Source of the DNA: Adineta ricciae
Lineage: Eukaryota > Rotifera > Eurotatoria > Adinetida > Adinetidae
NCBI GenBank assembly: GCA_905250025.1
Contig: CAJNOJ010000250.1
Location: forward strand, 1-64,000
Direction of reading: 5' to 3'
Length of the DNA: 64,000 nucleotides
Part shown: positions 23,001-35,749 of the stretch, piece by piece
How positions within the stretch are numbered: the stretch's first letter is position 1
Layout of the letters: every line of letters begins with the position of its first letter
Translations under genes and position numbers: made by a program
Notes under the pieces: model-generated
Told to the model about the DNA's origin: nothing
What the model saw: only the letters and a program-made list of their open reading frames with translations
Databases searched by the model: none

Positions 23001-25828
23001 GTAAACAATAGGTAATTGAATTACTGTTCTTTTTTCTTTTCCTCACTCGCTCTCTTCCCTCTTGTTTTGATTTGGCAGAAGTACTTTTCTCTTGTACCTA
23101 AAAGGTAGAAAGCAAACCTGATGCGTCACCATCGATCATGATATTTCTGCATGATCATGGCTATTTTTACAACTCATCCAACTTTCGAACATTTTCCGAT
23201 GTTCCCGTTCTATTTTCTCATATCAGATCACAATGTCTGTTTCGCATTCCCATATATAAATAAATAAATATACAAAGCACCTGTGTCAACGCACGTAGGC
23301 GTGTGTACAAGTTTCTTCTTGAAACTCGTTATGATAATGATGATAAAAGACAAATTTCCCATACATATGCGCCGGAATTTATTATCATTGTTCTTACTGA
23401 AACGGGATGCCTAGCTTTGCGGCGAGAACGGTTCGAGCGGATATTCATTGAGTTAGATCAATTCCCTTCCAGGCGCAGAACGTGAAGGGCAAAGATAAAT
23501 GAGTCGAAGCGAAGAAAAAGGAGAAGAAAGCATAATTGATAAGGATGACTTTGTACAAAAAGAGTGAGAGGATAGCGTTATCTTGCATCGAAATCTATGT
23601 ATTTAATCATGCGCAACCGATATAAAGAAAAAGCGCGAATAGGCTGTCACTTGAAAACATTTCAACTATGAATATAATCCATGTCCTATTTCGATGATGA
23701 CTTAGAATTTGGACGCGCAAATTTCACTGTTTATTCCAAGTTTATGCTTCTTCTCCAAAGTTTACTGTTGACAATCTGCAATCTCATGTTCAAGTACTCC
23801 GAAAACCTTCAGTCGTTTGGTAAGCAAAAGAAAAAAATACGTCATTGTGAACGGTATCATTCAGTCACAAATCACAATCACCTTAACGATCAAGGCCAAC
23901 GCGTTTTGTTTATATATTTTGTTTCTTTTTTTACGTATTTTCCCATATGGTTACTTTAATCAACTGGATCACACTTTCTGTATACTTTTTCTACTTGTTA
24001 TTCCCGTCAATCATCGATTGTCACTGTTGAGATTTTGTTTTGTCGAGGCCATCATGTGTCGTCATTTCACTGGAGTATGCATACTAAGCAAAACCGTTCG
24101 TTGATGTTTACCTAGCTTCAGTAACGAGAATCGCAAAGTTCACTTTGTTTATACTTCTTATTGAAGCGATCGTATCTGAATGTCGAAAATAACTATATTC
24201 TATAGAATTTCGTCGATGAAATCCGTTCCCGGAAAACGCCCTCCTCTTTGGCGTGATGTGTCAAAAAGCGAAAAGTGCTTTTGTCTTGAGTCGGGCAAAC
24301 AAACTTCGCTTGATGATTAGTTTCGTCAAGAGATATTCACTTTCTTTTTCTTTTAACTAAAAATATAACTTGATTTCGTTTGTTTTTGTTTTCATAAACC
24401 AGAACAATAAGCATTCCTCGAGGAAAGCATGACAGTAGAGTTTGTTTTCGATTTGCGTTGTACAGTAAGTCGCAAGAGATCGCGTTTTTCTTCGAATATG
24501 ACACATCTATCTCAGATACATTTAAACTGAGGCCAAGAAAACTTAATTAGAAAAAGAACACTAACAAATGCTTCTTACTATTGTAAAAGTCATCACGCTT
24601 TTTTCTTTTTTTGGATATTTCTTCTAAAGAAAAGAAAAGTGAGTTAAGAAATAATTGAACTTCGCATATCATTTCACATAATTTATTAGCGAAGAGAATC
24701 TTTTTATTCATCGACATGTTTACATAACATTATTATTCATTAAAAAAAAAATCGAGAATTCTCAGAGACATTCCGAAACCCAATAAATATTCATCATTCA
24801 ATAGCACCTTTCTTCTTCTTCTTCTTCATTCGTACAAGTTGACGAAACGGCTCTTTCTTCTCAGTTGAAAAGAAACATATTTTTAACTATTATCCAGTTT
24901 CGAATTCTAACCATAGATTAAGAGAAGATTACTGACAGGTAATTGTTCACACAGGTAAAAAGTTCCATTTTCTTATTATTAAAACAACTATCGCGACCCA
25001 GATTTATTCTTCTAGGACATAATTGAGTGTGTCAGGAAATTCTCTCAAATTTTCGGGTACAATTATCAGAAAGCATGATCTTTGTCTCCGTTTGTATCTG
25101 TTAACATCTGTCTAACAATCCCACTTACAACAAAAAGCTACCATTTTTCTTCTTTCGCGCGATGCACATAAAAAAGAATCTAATAGTGTTAAATACAGAA
25201 CAAGAGAATTATTTTTTTCCAACTCAATGCACATATTTCACATAATTATCTGTCTTTCTATAAAAAGAGTGTATCTGCAGCGCTCGACTTGTTCTGCTAA
25301 TCGCGGAAATTCATGGAAAGAAAAGTGAAAAAAACCGTCTCCGTCGTGATGAAGAAGGAGAACAGTCGACAAAGAAAAGAAACACGTGCAGAATTCCTTC
25401 TCTCCTTCTTTTTAAGGATTGTAATTTTGTCAAACAGATTGCGTCATACCTGTTGGTGTCGTTTATTCAATGTAAACTCAAGAAACATGTTCTGTTTCTG
25501 CGTCTACTAAAACATTCTTTCTCCTTCTTTTTCTCGCCATTCTTATTCTCTTTCTTACTCATTTTTTTCTTTTTTTTAAACATTTTTTAGACGGTCTGAA
25601 AGAAGGAAGCTGAAGACAAAGAGATTTTTTTCTTCTTCTTTTCATTTAGTGTAGAAATCTCGCTGTTTCCCATTTTTATTCTTTAATATCTCCTGACTTT
25701 GTCTCTCATTCTCTCTCATCCTTAACTGACTGGATTATTCTCTCTAAACGTATCATTGAAGACAGTACCTCTGTTGACATATCTTATTGCCTTACATTTA
25801 TTTATATAAACATTAATCTTTTAAACAG
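20001..25828. other. Gene-poor 5.8-kb stretch
   Basis: AT-rich with no recognisable gene on either strand. The best candidate exon is on the minus strand at 22301..22065: after a TTACAG acceptor it reads VRNWLRIKTKLARGLNLYQG and on to a TAG with no break (about 75 residues), but I found no partner exons. Frames at 22697..22930, 23681..24104 and 25313..25510 look like chance. The right half may hold the promoter and 5' UTR exons of the Ski-like gene. Confidence 0.4.
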
Positions 25829-28800
25829 ATGATCATGAACACAAATGATAAGAGAATATACGAACATCTAAACATATTTTCCATTGATTATTATAAAAAA
25901 CAACAGCAACAGCAGCAAACGCAACCCACTGAGACCAAAATGAATCTAACGTCAGATCACCACGGTAAACATAAAATACGTGACAATTAAGTCCGAGTTA
26001 TTTTTATGCTTAACAGTTCATACTATTATTAACACTAATCAACTAATCTATCTCTTCTCAAACGTGTGCACATACACATATCTACCCCATATAAATATCA
26101 AATTTCCTCTGAACTTGACTATTATGTAAGAAGAACGCATTTGCAGAGAACTCGAATTCATCAATGTAATCTCTTCTTATTAGTCTCGTGTATTTGATCT
26201 ACTCTGGAATCATTGATGCGTTTATATATCCCCGCTCTCTTTTCTTGTCTCCTTGAAAGTTCCTTTCGTGTTTTTTTTGTTCTGATTTTCTCTTTCTCAC
26301 TCAATTTCTTCTATGAACACATTTTTTGATATGTACGGTAAAGAGGACAAAATTATTTAATCATATTGTTTACACACATGATTTTCTAATTTGATCAACT
26401 GAATCAGTTTCGACGAGAAATTCATTCGGACACCTTTTTCTTTTCCGAGAAGATATGACTATTTCATACCTATTGAAAGACGTGTTTTTCTTCTTATCAT
26501 TTAGACAGCATTCCACAATCTCCAACTATTAAAGAAGAAAAAACTGAACATCATGTTAATAGCCAGTTAAGAATATCGTCAAATCCGCCAGATACACTCG
26601 ACCAGCCGTTATTAATTGTTCTTGATGAGGACGATTCGAATTTGGGCGATGACTTTCAGTCAACTAATGTAATAACACCTGGAACAAAAGTGCAAGACGA
26701 TCTATCTCAAGATGAAGGACAGAAAACACTTAGTTCAAATAGAAATTTACCCACAGGTATTCGTTTGTTTTGAAAAATGTCCTTTTCGTCATTTTTTTTC
26801 TTTTTCATCTTCTTACTAACGAAAGAAAAACGTCCACCTAGCTAAACAATATATTTTCCTTTTAGCTAAACAATCTTTAAATCAATTGAAACATTCGCGT
26901 AAACCTCCTTCCAATTCATTAGCCGATTCGAAACTTTTTCGTCAACCACGAAAGCCTCGACCATCTCCGCCGTTGAACGACGAGAAATTCATCCGTACTG
27001 TTGTCATTGATTCAACTTTTATGCGACAAACATATCAACAACAACGAACTAAACTTATCGCGCGTCGTAAACATATCAATACATATTCATCATCACTGAG
27101 GATGTCGAATACGAAAAGTTTGTCTGTTGATGAGCACTCTCATGTTTCACCATCATCAGACTCGATCTTATCAACCATTTCATTCGATAGTATATCCGAT
27201 GTATTGACTGTGTCTCGAATGGGCTCGGTGTTCTATTGTGTCGAGGATCTTTATTCGAAAATCTTTGCAAGTTTATGTACATTAGACGAATTCAATACTT
27301 TATTAACTAAACCGGACAAAGTTGCAATTAAACAAGCCACTTTATCCGAAAAGATCTCCATTGAGAAACAACTACCATTATTAAAAAAAATCAGTGATAT
27401 ACGTTATCGTCTTCTCTCCATTACTTCTTCTGATTACTTACTTAAAATAAAACAATCCTTTTTAGCAATGAAAAATCTCGGTTAGTCGTCCTTGAAGTTC
27501 ATTTTGCATATTATCAACCATGACTTTCTTCCTTCTTTCATCAGATGAAAACGAAAAACAGCATCGCGGGAAACGCATCGAACAAATCGTCGATGACTTG
27601 CGCAGCTACAAACGAACGCCAACACCTGTTCTTTCGAAAGACAATGGTAGGTCGTTCTTCTGTTCTTCCGATTTTTTATTTACTTATGCATGCATATATT
27701 TGTACTAAAAGACAACTTGCGCTTTTCTTTTTTAGTTTCACATTCACCAATGACGACGAAACGTCTCTCAACGGATGATGACGACGACGATGATGACGAA
27801 GATGACGATCACGAACATGATGAAGAACCTCGAAAGCGATTGAAAATCGTGACGAAAAAACAGAAACTAAATGAAACGCCACCGCTAGCTCCGACTCAAT
27901 TCGGAATCTTTATCCAATGTAATGGACCGGTTAGTTGTAATATATTTTCGACGAATGAAACCGTTTCGTCAACTACCAATAATACCGAAACAACAACAGC
28001 GGCATCAGCAGGAACAACATCGATGCCCAAAACTGATTGTGACATACCGCCGAAGTCAAACTCGGCCAAGAAACCAAATGAAAATGAAAGCAAACAGGTC
28101 TACTTCGAAAAAGTGCAGCAATATAAACATGTATCAAGGTTTCATTTGAATAATGAACAAAGTTTTCAAAAGCCTTCTGTCCTGGATCGAGCAGAATCGG
28201 GAAGGTAAGAAAATATTTTTATGACATCCTTTGAAAGTCATTCGTAGATCTGGAAAATCCGCTTCTATTTATATTGTTTTTTAATTGCCAGCGACAAAAA
28301 AAGAATTATGTTTTGTCTTACTCCGTTGAGTCTATTTTGAAAGGACTCGGTCAGGAAAAAAAAGCACAACTCGAAAAGCATATTAGATAAAAAGGAATTA
28401 TTGGAGCGAATTCATCAATTTGCTGTGGCGAACAAGTCATGGTGAATGTTATAATTGAGATTTTAAAAAAGAGTATTTTAAAAATGACAGTTTCTCAAAG
28501 CTCATTGTCAATTAAACTTCGTTTTTCTCGTACTTATATCAAATCAAATCTGGTAATATACGACTGAGAAGATATTTGTGTACATTTTTCTATCGTTGTG
28601 TGAGTAATTCTTTGTCTACATAATGCAGTGTAGAACCGATATGAAAAGTAAGTAATTCGTGAGAGAGTCAAAAAAGTAAAAGCATTAATTATCCTAGCAG
28701 ACGATTGCCGTCGGGATAAATTCTGTAGGCACATTATTTATTACAGAAAACGTTGAGGAAAATAAGAATCTTCTTAATGACATTGCCTTTAGATGTCTTT

Positions 28801-31628
28801 CGTAGACTTTGGTCTGTTAATAAAAAAAAACGACCAGATATGTAGTGCGTAACGACAGATTCAATAATTTATTGATGGTGTCATTAAGAAAGTTAGACAA
28901 CGAAGTTTTTATGTCGGTATGAAAGAAAAAGGCTTGCGAATAGTATCATTACTGTACGAAGGTCATCGTAATCCATGAATCTATCAATCATTTATGAATA
29001 CAATGAACAAAAAGTTTTAATAGTTTCTTATTTTTAATTGAGAAGTCTTCCAATTCCAGAATAATAATTAGATTGTAAAGTTGTTTGAGTAAGGAATCTT
29101 AAAACATGCTCTCTAGTCATATATAGATGTTTCCTTACAAGACTTTCTGTTTTGCTTCGTTTAGTCCGTCTACAGATTTTCATCAATCGAATAAGTTATG
29201 TCCGTCATCTACAGTACTGAATATGCCTATAAAGCGGCGTATTCTCAATTCATACAATAGTGATACAAGTGATTCATCATCCACGACAGTAGTTCATACG
29301 TCAACATCATTAACAAATCCATCTCGTTGTTTATATCGTTCGAAATCGTTTAGTAATCATCAACAGCATATCTCGAATGATTCTCGTCGTTCGTCTAGTT
29401 TGCCACCAATAATCTATTCACATAAGGAACAATGTGTCGAACAAAGATTTCTTCCGACAGAGGAGAATCCCAAATCAATGATGAAATCCAAAGCTGAACC
29501 AATTGATTTGACAGACGAAAGTTACTCAATGCCAATGATTGTGAATGTCGAAGAAAATGTTGAATTAGCGAATCAACGACAGAAAATAAAAACTACAAGA
29601 TCATCAATACCGAATAACACTAAACTATCGGAAATCCATCCGGCTTCAGGTTTAGAATCACACTCAACACCGGCATCACTTTCTCGTCCTGTATCTCATG
29701 AATCTAGTCCTCCGGTTTTAACAAAACCGACACCTACTCATCATACTACAGCGTCGTCTTATCGTACTCCACCTTTTGTCGTTTGTCACCATCAAGAATC
29801 GTATAGATGCCGTGATCCATCACACGCTATGCCGACTTCAACCTCGGCTGCTCATTCATACTCACATTCAACCAACGTTCCGCACAATAACAATCCCTAT
29901 TCATATCCCTATTCACCTTCGACTCAGTATCCAGTTGTGAAAAAAACAAGAGACTCATCCGGCGTAGGCTACTACGAAGCAAGACCTCATTCGGTTGCGC
30001 CAATGCATCCATCATCGTTAACAACGCCGTCCTCCTCCTCCTCTTCCTCCTCATCATCATCAATGCCAATTAATAATCATCATTCTGGGTTACCATCATC
30101 TGTTGGTCTACCGATTGTTCGAAAACCGAATTATTATCAACAACTAACACCCGAACAACAAGCATCAATTAAAACGCAACCGTCAACACCGTGTCGCTTG
30201 CCTTGTTGTTATCAACCACCAGCAGTCCCACAACATCATTCAGCAACGCACCAGCCCACAGACAAGTCGCTTCAACACGAACGGTTGATGTACCGATCAT
30301 ATCCCAATACTGCCCCTATTGTCGTTCCTACACCAACACCGCATACATTCAAACGTGATCCTTCGCAAACACCAGATATTGACAGTCCATCGTCAATGAT
30401 TAGTCGAAAGCAACGTCGAATCGACTCTGTACCATCTCATTCACATGCACTACCTCCACCATCGTCAACACCATATTTATCCTATCCAGCATCCAAAGGG
30501 TACTTTGCTCCACCAACACCACTATCCTCATCGTCACCATCATCAGGATCGCATTGGGCGCCGTCACTATCATCCCCGGTGTCCAATGCAAATATAAAAC
30601 CATCTATTCGATATCCATACCCTTCACCATGCAATGCACCGATTAATGGAATGCCACGTAAAACAGAACCTTATCATCAACATCAACCTCAACATCAACA
30701 ACATCATCCACATCCTCCTGCTTCTGTACCTGGACCTATTCAACCACGTCGTCCCATACCATTCCAATCTCGGCCAGCGTTAACAGCGCCAGTTATTGCT
30801 CAAAATTCGTCAGCATTAATCAGTCCGCCTAATACACCACATGAGTTAACATTGCCGAATGGTCGTACGCGAGGTATTGATTTACAACGTGCCATTGCCG
30901 AACGTGGTTACTGCGATGTGGATAAATTACCTAAGCTTGTTGTTCGACATACGAAAACATATTCAACTAAAACATGTGACTCAATGGGACAATTATTTCC
31001 CACGTGGTTTAACGAACCTGATTATCGATGCATCCATTGTTTTCGTTGTGATCAAGTTTTCACTCCACAACAGTTTATGACCCATGTTGATGATGAACAC
31101 TTGCAGAATGAGCAACCATTCAGTATGACATCCATACAATTGTTAACGTCGGAGAAAATGTCCGAATACAAAGTCGGATTGTAAGTTCATTCATACTCTT
31201 TGGTCAACACCCTTGTATTTGCTCTTTCTCATTTAGATGGAATCAATTTTGTACAAATCTTACAATCTATGCAAAGTAAGATAACGAAACTGAATGAAAC
31301 GATAGACTTTCTGTTTTCTTTGCTGATCACATTGATCGTTTGAGTAAAAACTACCGTCTCCATTGATTCTATTAAACCGCCAACTTAGTTTTATGAGAAA
31401 ACAGGAGACTGCAATAAACCTAACTCAGGTATAGAATGAGTCGATACAATAAACTAGTGAATGTGCTCTTTCCACTGCTGCAAGTCTACAAAACTATATT
31501 GACCGATCAATTTATGCGTATTACTTTTTCTTTTATAGGGAGGGTCGAATCGGCGGGTTCTCGACGAACAGAAATGCATGACGAATTCGTCACTAATCCA
31601 TTTCCCTGGAACATCAATCGTTCTTTGA
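25829..31628 (+). CDS. Large low-complexity protein with a c-Ski SMAD4-binding-like domain
   Basis: Exons 25829..25964, 26505..26756, 26866..27480, 27545..27646, 27736..28204, 29165..31180, 31237..31275, 31389..31428 and 31539..31628 keep frame for about 1252 residues. If the GTAAGA donor at 31276 is not used, the frame ends at 31279 instead. The N-terminal half has Gln, Ser and Asp/Glu runs and KR-rich patches; exon 6 is rich in Ser, Pro and His with a polyserine run. Near residues 1100-1200 a Cys/His domain reads LFPTWFNEPDYRCIHCFRC, then FTPQQFMTHVDDEH, resembling the SAND-like SMAD4-binding domain of Ski/SnoN/SKOR corepressors (CIQC...FxPxxFVxHSH). The adjoining DHD domain of that family is absent or unrecognisable. 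Nuclear role inferred. The link between exons 5 and 6 rests on phase agreement across a 960-nt intron; two genes remain possible. Confidence 0.55.
25965..26504 (+). other. Long first intron of the Ski-like gene
   Basis: 540 nt, AT-rich, nothing recognised inside. Confidence 0.45.
28205..29164 (+). other. Long intron 5 of the Ski-like gene, or an intergenic space
   Basis: 960 nt. The donor GTAAGA and the TTTAG acceptor are good and join phase 2 to phase 2, which is why I read it as an intron. An ATG at 29127 lies in frame just before the acceptor, so a second gene starting there is the alternative. Confidence 0.45.
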
Positions 31629-33489
31629 AAATTCAATGTAATCATTTTTCAATACTCGCTTGGTGCTATTCTATGCATCATATTTGATTTCGTTGTCTTG
31701 TATTCTGTGTTGGAAGTACTTTGAGTTATTTGCTTATTTTGTTTAACTGTGATTTTCTTTTTATTGTTATTTTCGTGAATATATGTATATCGAAAACAAA
31801 AATCATACAGGAAATTATGGAATTTTTTGAGAGAGATTCAATGCAAAACATGTGTACGCATATAATTTATGTAATTGTATTCATGAACGTTTTGTTTGTG
31901 ACAGAATCTCGCTTAACTGTGATACGTAATTTATTTTGTTTGGTTTAGTTACTAGTTGTTTCTTTTTTCAAATGAAATTCTATTGTAGTTCGCTTGTTTG
32001 CTGTTATTCCCTGTTGTTTGTAAGTTTGATTTCATATGATTTCTTTTCCAAAATTTATTCCGTGGAAAAAACGTTGATTTCATTTCAATTGTTCTCCCTC
32101 GGTGGCAAAGTCTTTTTGTAACATATTTCATATCAAGTCCAGAGATTTCTATCTTAAAATGCGAGGAAAATCGACGATATATATACGAGATTTCTCACAG
32201 TAGCTGCTATTTTTGCTAAATCAAACTTAAGAGCGTTACTGACAGATGATTAATCAAAAGCACATTTAATTAATCACGATGTACGTAGATTTAAACATCA
32301 TTCACAAAAAAAACTAATTTATACCAGCAATAGTTATGCATTGATGAATGATACATTACCGATGACGACGTCAAAATAACTTTCTTTCAAAATCATATCT
32401 TTGATATTTCCTCATTAGAGCATATATTCATTTCAGAACACAATTCCCTTCTTCATTTTATTCTGTTAACTGGGCGGTGTCAGTTCTCGTTTTACTTTAA
32501 TCGTTCTATACCCTCTGAACCGATTAAAATTAAATTCTACCCAGTCATTAAAATTTACCACTGATAGACTTACATAGTGCAGAGTAGCCTGCAAATGACA
32601 CGATGATTTCACTCATTTTAACTTACAGTATTGAAAATAATTGTCTTAACGATACATTGAACGCTCGAGGCTTCGAGCATTCAGCATTAATAACACTTAA
32701 TTTAGTCTGAAAACATAATTAACTTTTTCGGAGGTCAAGCTGATGTCCGTGACAAATTATTCATTTGAATTTACGCGTATAGTATTCAGTCCTTTGTGTC
32801 TATCTTATGATTAGAAACTCACAGTGGAGGAAAACCAAGATTATACACGAAGCGTTCGATTTATAAATGGTAGCTTCATTTACCTGAAATATCGTGCAAA
32901 TCTTCAATTTACATTTGTATTATAAGATAATTCCAGATTAGAGAACAGACTTTAACTGTTAATTCATAATAGAGAAATAACATGAAGTGAGAAAATCTTC
33001 CGAGTACATAAGGAACATTTCAAAGGTTAATACATATCCACCACGCTAATGTAATACGACATGATAACTTCATGTCAAATTACTGTCAACATTTCATCAG
33101 TAGTTGCTGTTCTGCTTTGATTAGCATTAGAAAATTTCTTTCATAACAACTGTCATAAATGCTGATTATTTATACGATTGACACACTCCTTTGCGTACAA
33201 ACTGTAATTACTAATGGATCATGAAGAAGCAAGATCGATTCCTCGCACTCGGTGTTATCATAGGATTGTTTAAGATTAAAGATCTATGGATACGTGCTAT
33301 TCTGAAATAGTCGAACAAAATGAATAATATTCAGAAGTGCGTGTAAAAATGTTTCTCTGTGAGTATTTCGAAATGAAAATAACATCGAAGAGTATGATTT
33401 ATTTCATCTTTTCACGTGTAAAATAAACAATATGTACTGAAACGTGATGTAATGAAGAAGAAACACAGCGTATATAACGAGACGTGCAA
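31629..33489. other. Intergenic stretch of 1.9 kb
   Basis: AT-rich, no supported gene. The plus-strand frames at 31721..32121 are hydrophobic, T-rich and unsupported. Confidence 0.45.
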
Positions 33490-34802
33490 ATGGGCGAATC
33501 ATTTATTCAGAAACCGAACGAAATGTTGGCACTATATGAAAATGAAATTCAGGCAAATAGAAGAGTGACCATTCGATTTGAAAAGAAAATACAAACATAT
33601 TATTGCTTCTATCATCGAACCGATGATCTACACTCTCATTTAATCTTGTCCTACGATCTCAATAAAAATCAATGGAATGTTGATACCATGGAATTCAAAA
33701 CTACATTTGAAAAAGCAATAAACGATCTATTTAAATCTGAACGTATACCATTTGAAGAACAACTTCGATATGTAATTAACTATCTCGATACATATTTTCG
33801 TAAGTACGAAGGACATGTTTATTGACTGTATTATATCTACAGATTCATTTTAGATGATCTATCACAATCAGAGAAAATGACGCTTAACCTTGGTCTTCCA
33901 CGTAATCTTTTTTATCATGATCTGCTTTTATACAATATGATGTCTTTTCTCTTATCAAGGTTCGTATTCTTTGCCGTGGTTTCGACGTTTACGCGACATT
34001 CGTCGTTGGTCTAGTCAAGACGTTCTTACTGAACAACCAGCTTGTAATTCAGTACAAAGTTCATTGTTCTCCTAATCAATTTGACTTGATTTAGTACTAC
34101 AACGATATTCTGCACCGGAGAAACCATCTGAGGCAAAGATTGACGAACAAATCTTATCAGTCAAAGGCTTAAGTCGATCTTTTCATGCAGATAATGACTG
34201 TCGATATCGGACAAAGACATTTGCATCATCCCTTGAATATCCCAACGAATCCAATCAGACAAGGTTGGTAACGGTGGATTACGTGATAAAAATATTGTTT
34301 GATATCTTTTCTAGAATCTTAAGCAAGGCGCCAGCAATCAGTGAGATATGGTTAAATGTTTGCGTAGAAGGGTATATAACTGTAAAAATCAATCTTTTTT
34401 CATAGTCAGGAACTTTTATAGAATGGATGGCTCGAAAGAAAACATCGAAAAATATACGAGTGAAGAGAAATTGAAAAAATTAGCAGAAAAGTTCGTCACA
34501 TATTTCGGCGGTACATTTCAATGCAATATCGGACAGAATGTGAGTAGACATCTGCTCAACGCAACATTACATCATGGATATTTTATTTACATTTCAGTAT
34601 CAGCTTGAATATGATGGTCGTATGTGGAATTTTATCGTTCATAAATATGAATGTAGGCCATACATTAATATTATTTGATTAATAGTGTTCATTTTTTGTT
34701 TCCTGCATAGTTTGCACACACAAAACTGATCAAAATACAAAGGCACCAAAGAGTAAAATTATCTTTCTTATTCATGATATTCCACATTATGTCCGTGGTT
34801 GA
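33490..34802 (+). CDS. Unrecognised eight-exon gene
   Basis: Exons 33490..33799, 33854..33901, 33960..34043, 34095..34263, 34315..34371, 34422..34539, 34598..34652 and 34711..34802 join in frame into 310 residues, from MGESFIQKPNEMLALYENEI to DIPHYVRG. All junctions are GT...AG with introns of 51-58 nt. There is no signal peptide or transmembrane segment. An aromatic-rich N-terminal half (TYYCFYHRTDDLHSHLIL) is followed by a basic segment (PWFRRLRDIRRWSS), a polar region and a C-terminal part with EKLKKLAEKFVTYFGGTFQC. I do not recognise the family. The number of consistent junctions makes a real gene likely, though short internal exons could be misplaced. Confidence 0.58.
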
Positions 34803-35749
34803 TTATTCCTATTGCTATGAATTTACAATCACGAGGAATAAATATACAAAGTTCGAAATACCTTCTAGAAAATATACGTCTCGTTTAGAGTGTAAACAAT
34901 AACATCATCGTCGAGAGAAAAGATAATACAAATATGTTCGTTTATATTAGGTCCGTTGGGATGTGTTATAAAAACATTGAAAAATCTGCCAAAAGTTTTA
35001 CATAAGATCTTACGAGAGTAATCAATGTATTAATTAAAATCTCTTTAAAATCGTTTTCTTCATTAATTGATGGATGAAAAAAATAATGAGGATCAAATTT
35101 TTTATTTATATCGTTAGGGTTAGTTGAACATATTTTCTTTGTGGTCGTTTTGCATCGCAAGTTTTTTTTTATGAATCTTTCATACGAACAACTCTCTTGA
35201 GGTAATTGGTTTTGAAACACTATCATCAATATGAAATTGAAACATTTTTAAGCTTGATATGTGTTGGAAAAAGATGATAAATTACCTATTAGCACTTCTT
35301 TTAAAACTCATTATAGTCCGATCTCGGGAACATGTTGGTTTTTACTTTTTATGTCTTTCGTTAGATATTCAAAGATTCATTGAAGTGCATTTGCATTGCT
35401 TTGGTTCATAACTTTTGAAGATGTAGAAACTTTTCGTAATATGACTTAGCTTCATTTGTATTATTCCACTTTCGTGAGTGGGTTAACGAATGATCGACGA
35501 TGAGAAGAGATTCTCAAATCATTACAATCAAACATTGTATGTAATTTCAGTAATTGTGCACATATTAAAGGAAAGAAAAAGAAATATTTAATAATTGGAC
35601 CACGCACATGCTTATGTCGTAATCATACTAAGGTTTTATTTCTTCTCTCTCTCTCTCTCAAACAAATTCAAATAACACTACAGAAATATCAAATAGTTTT
35701 GTTCGTCTCTTGTTGCATTGCTAGCAGAGTACACATTCTAGTATTATTA
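34803..35749. other. Intergenic region with a possible minus-strand exon and CT repeat
   Basis: A minus-strand frame at 35229..34966 contains NEENDFKEILINTLITLV and a possible donor (CTC/GTAAGA), but no partner exons. A (CT)n tract lies at about 35643-35659, just beyond the end of the VWA gene. Confidence 0.35.

Noticed and set aside
29827-30603. Minus-strand frames within the Ski-like exon 6
   Set aside because: Low-complexity mirror frames of Ser/Pro/His-rich coding sequence.
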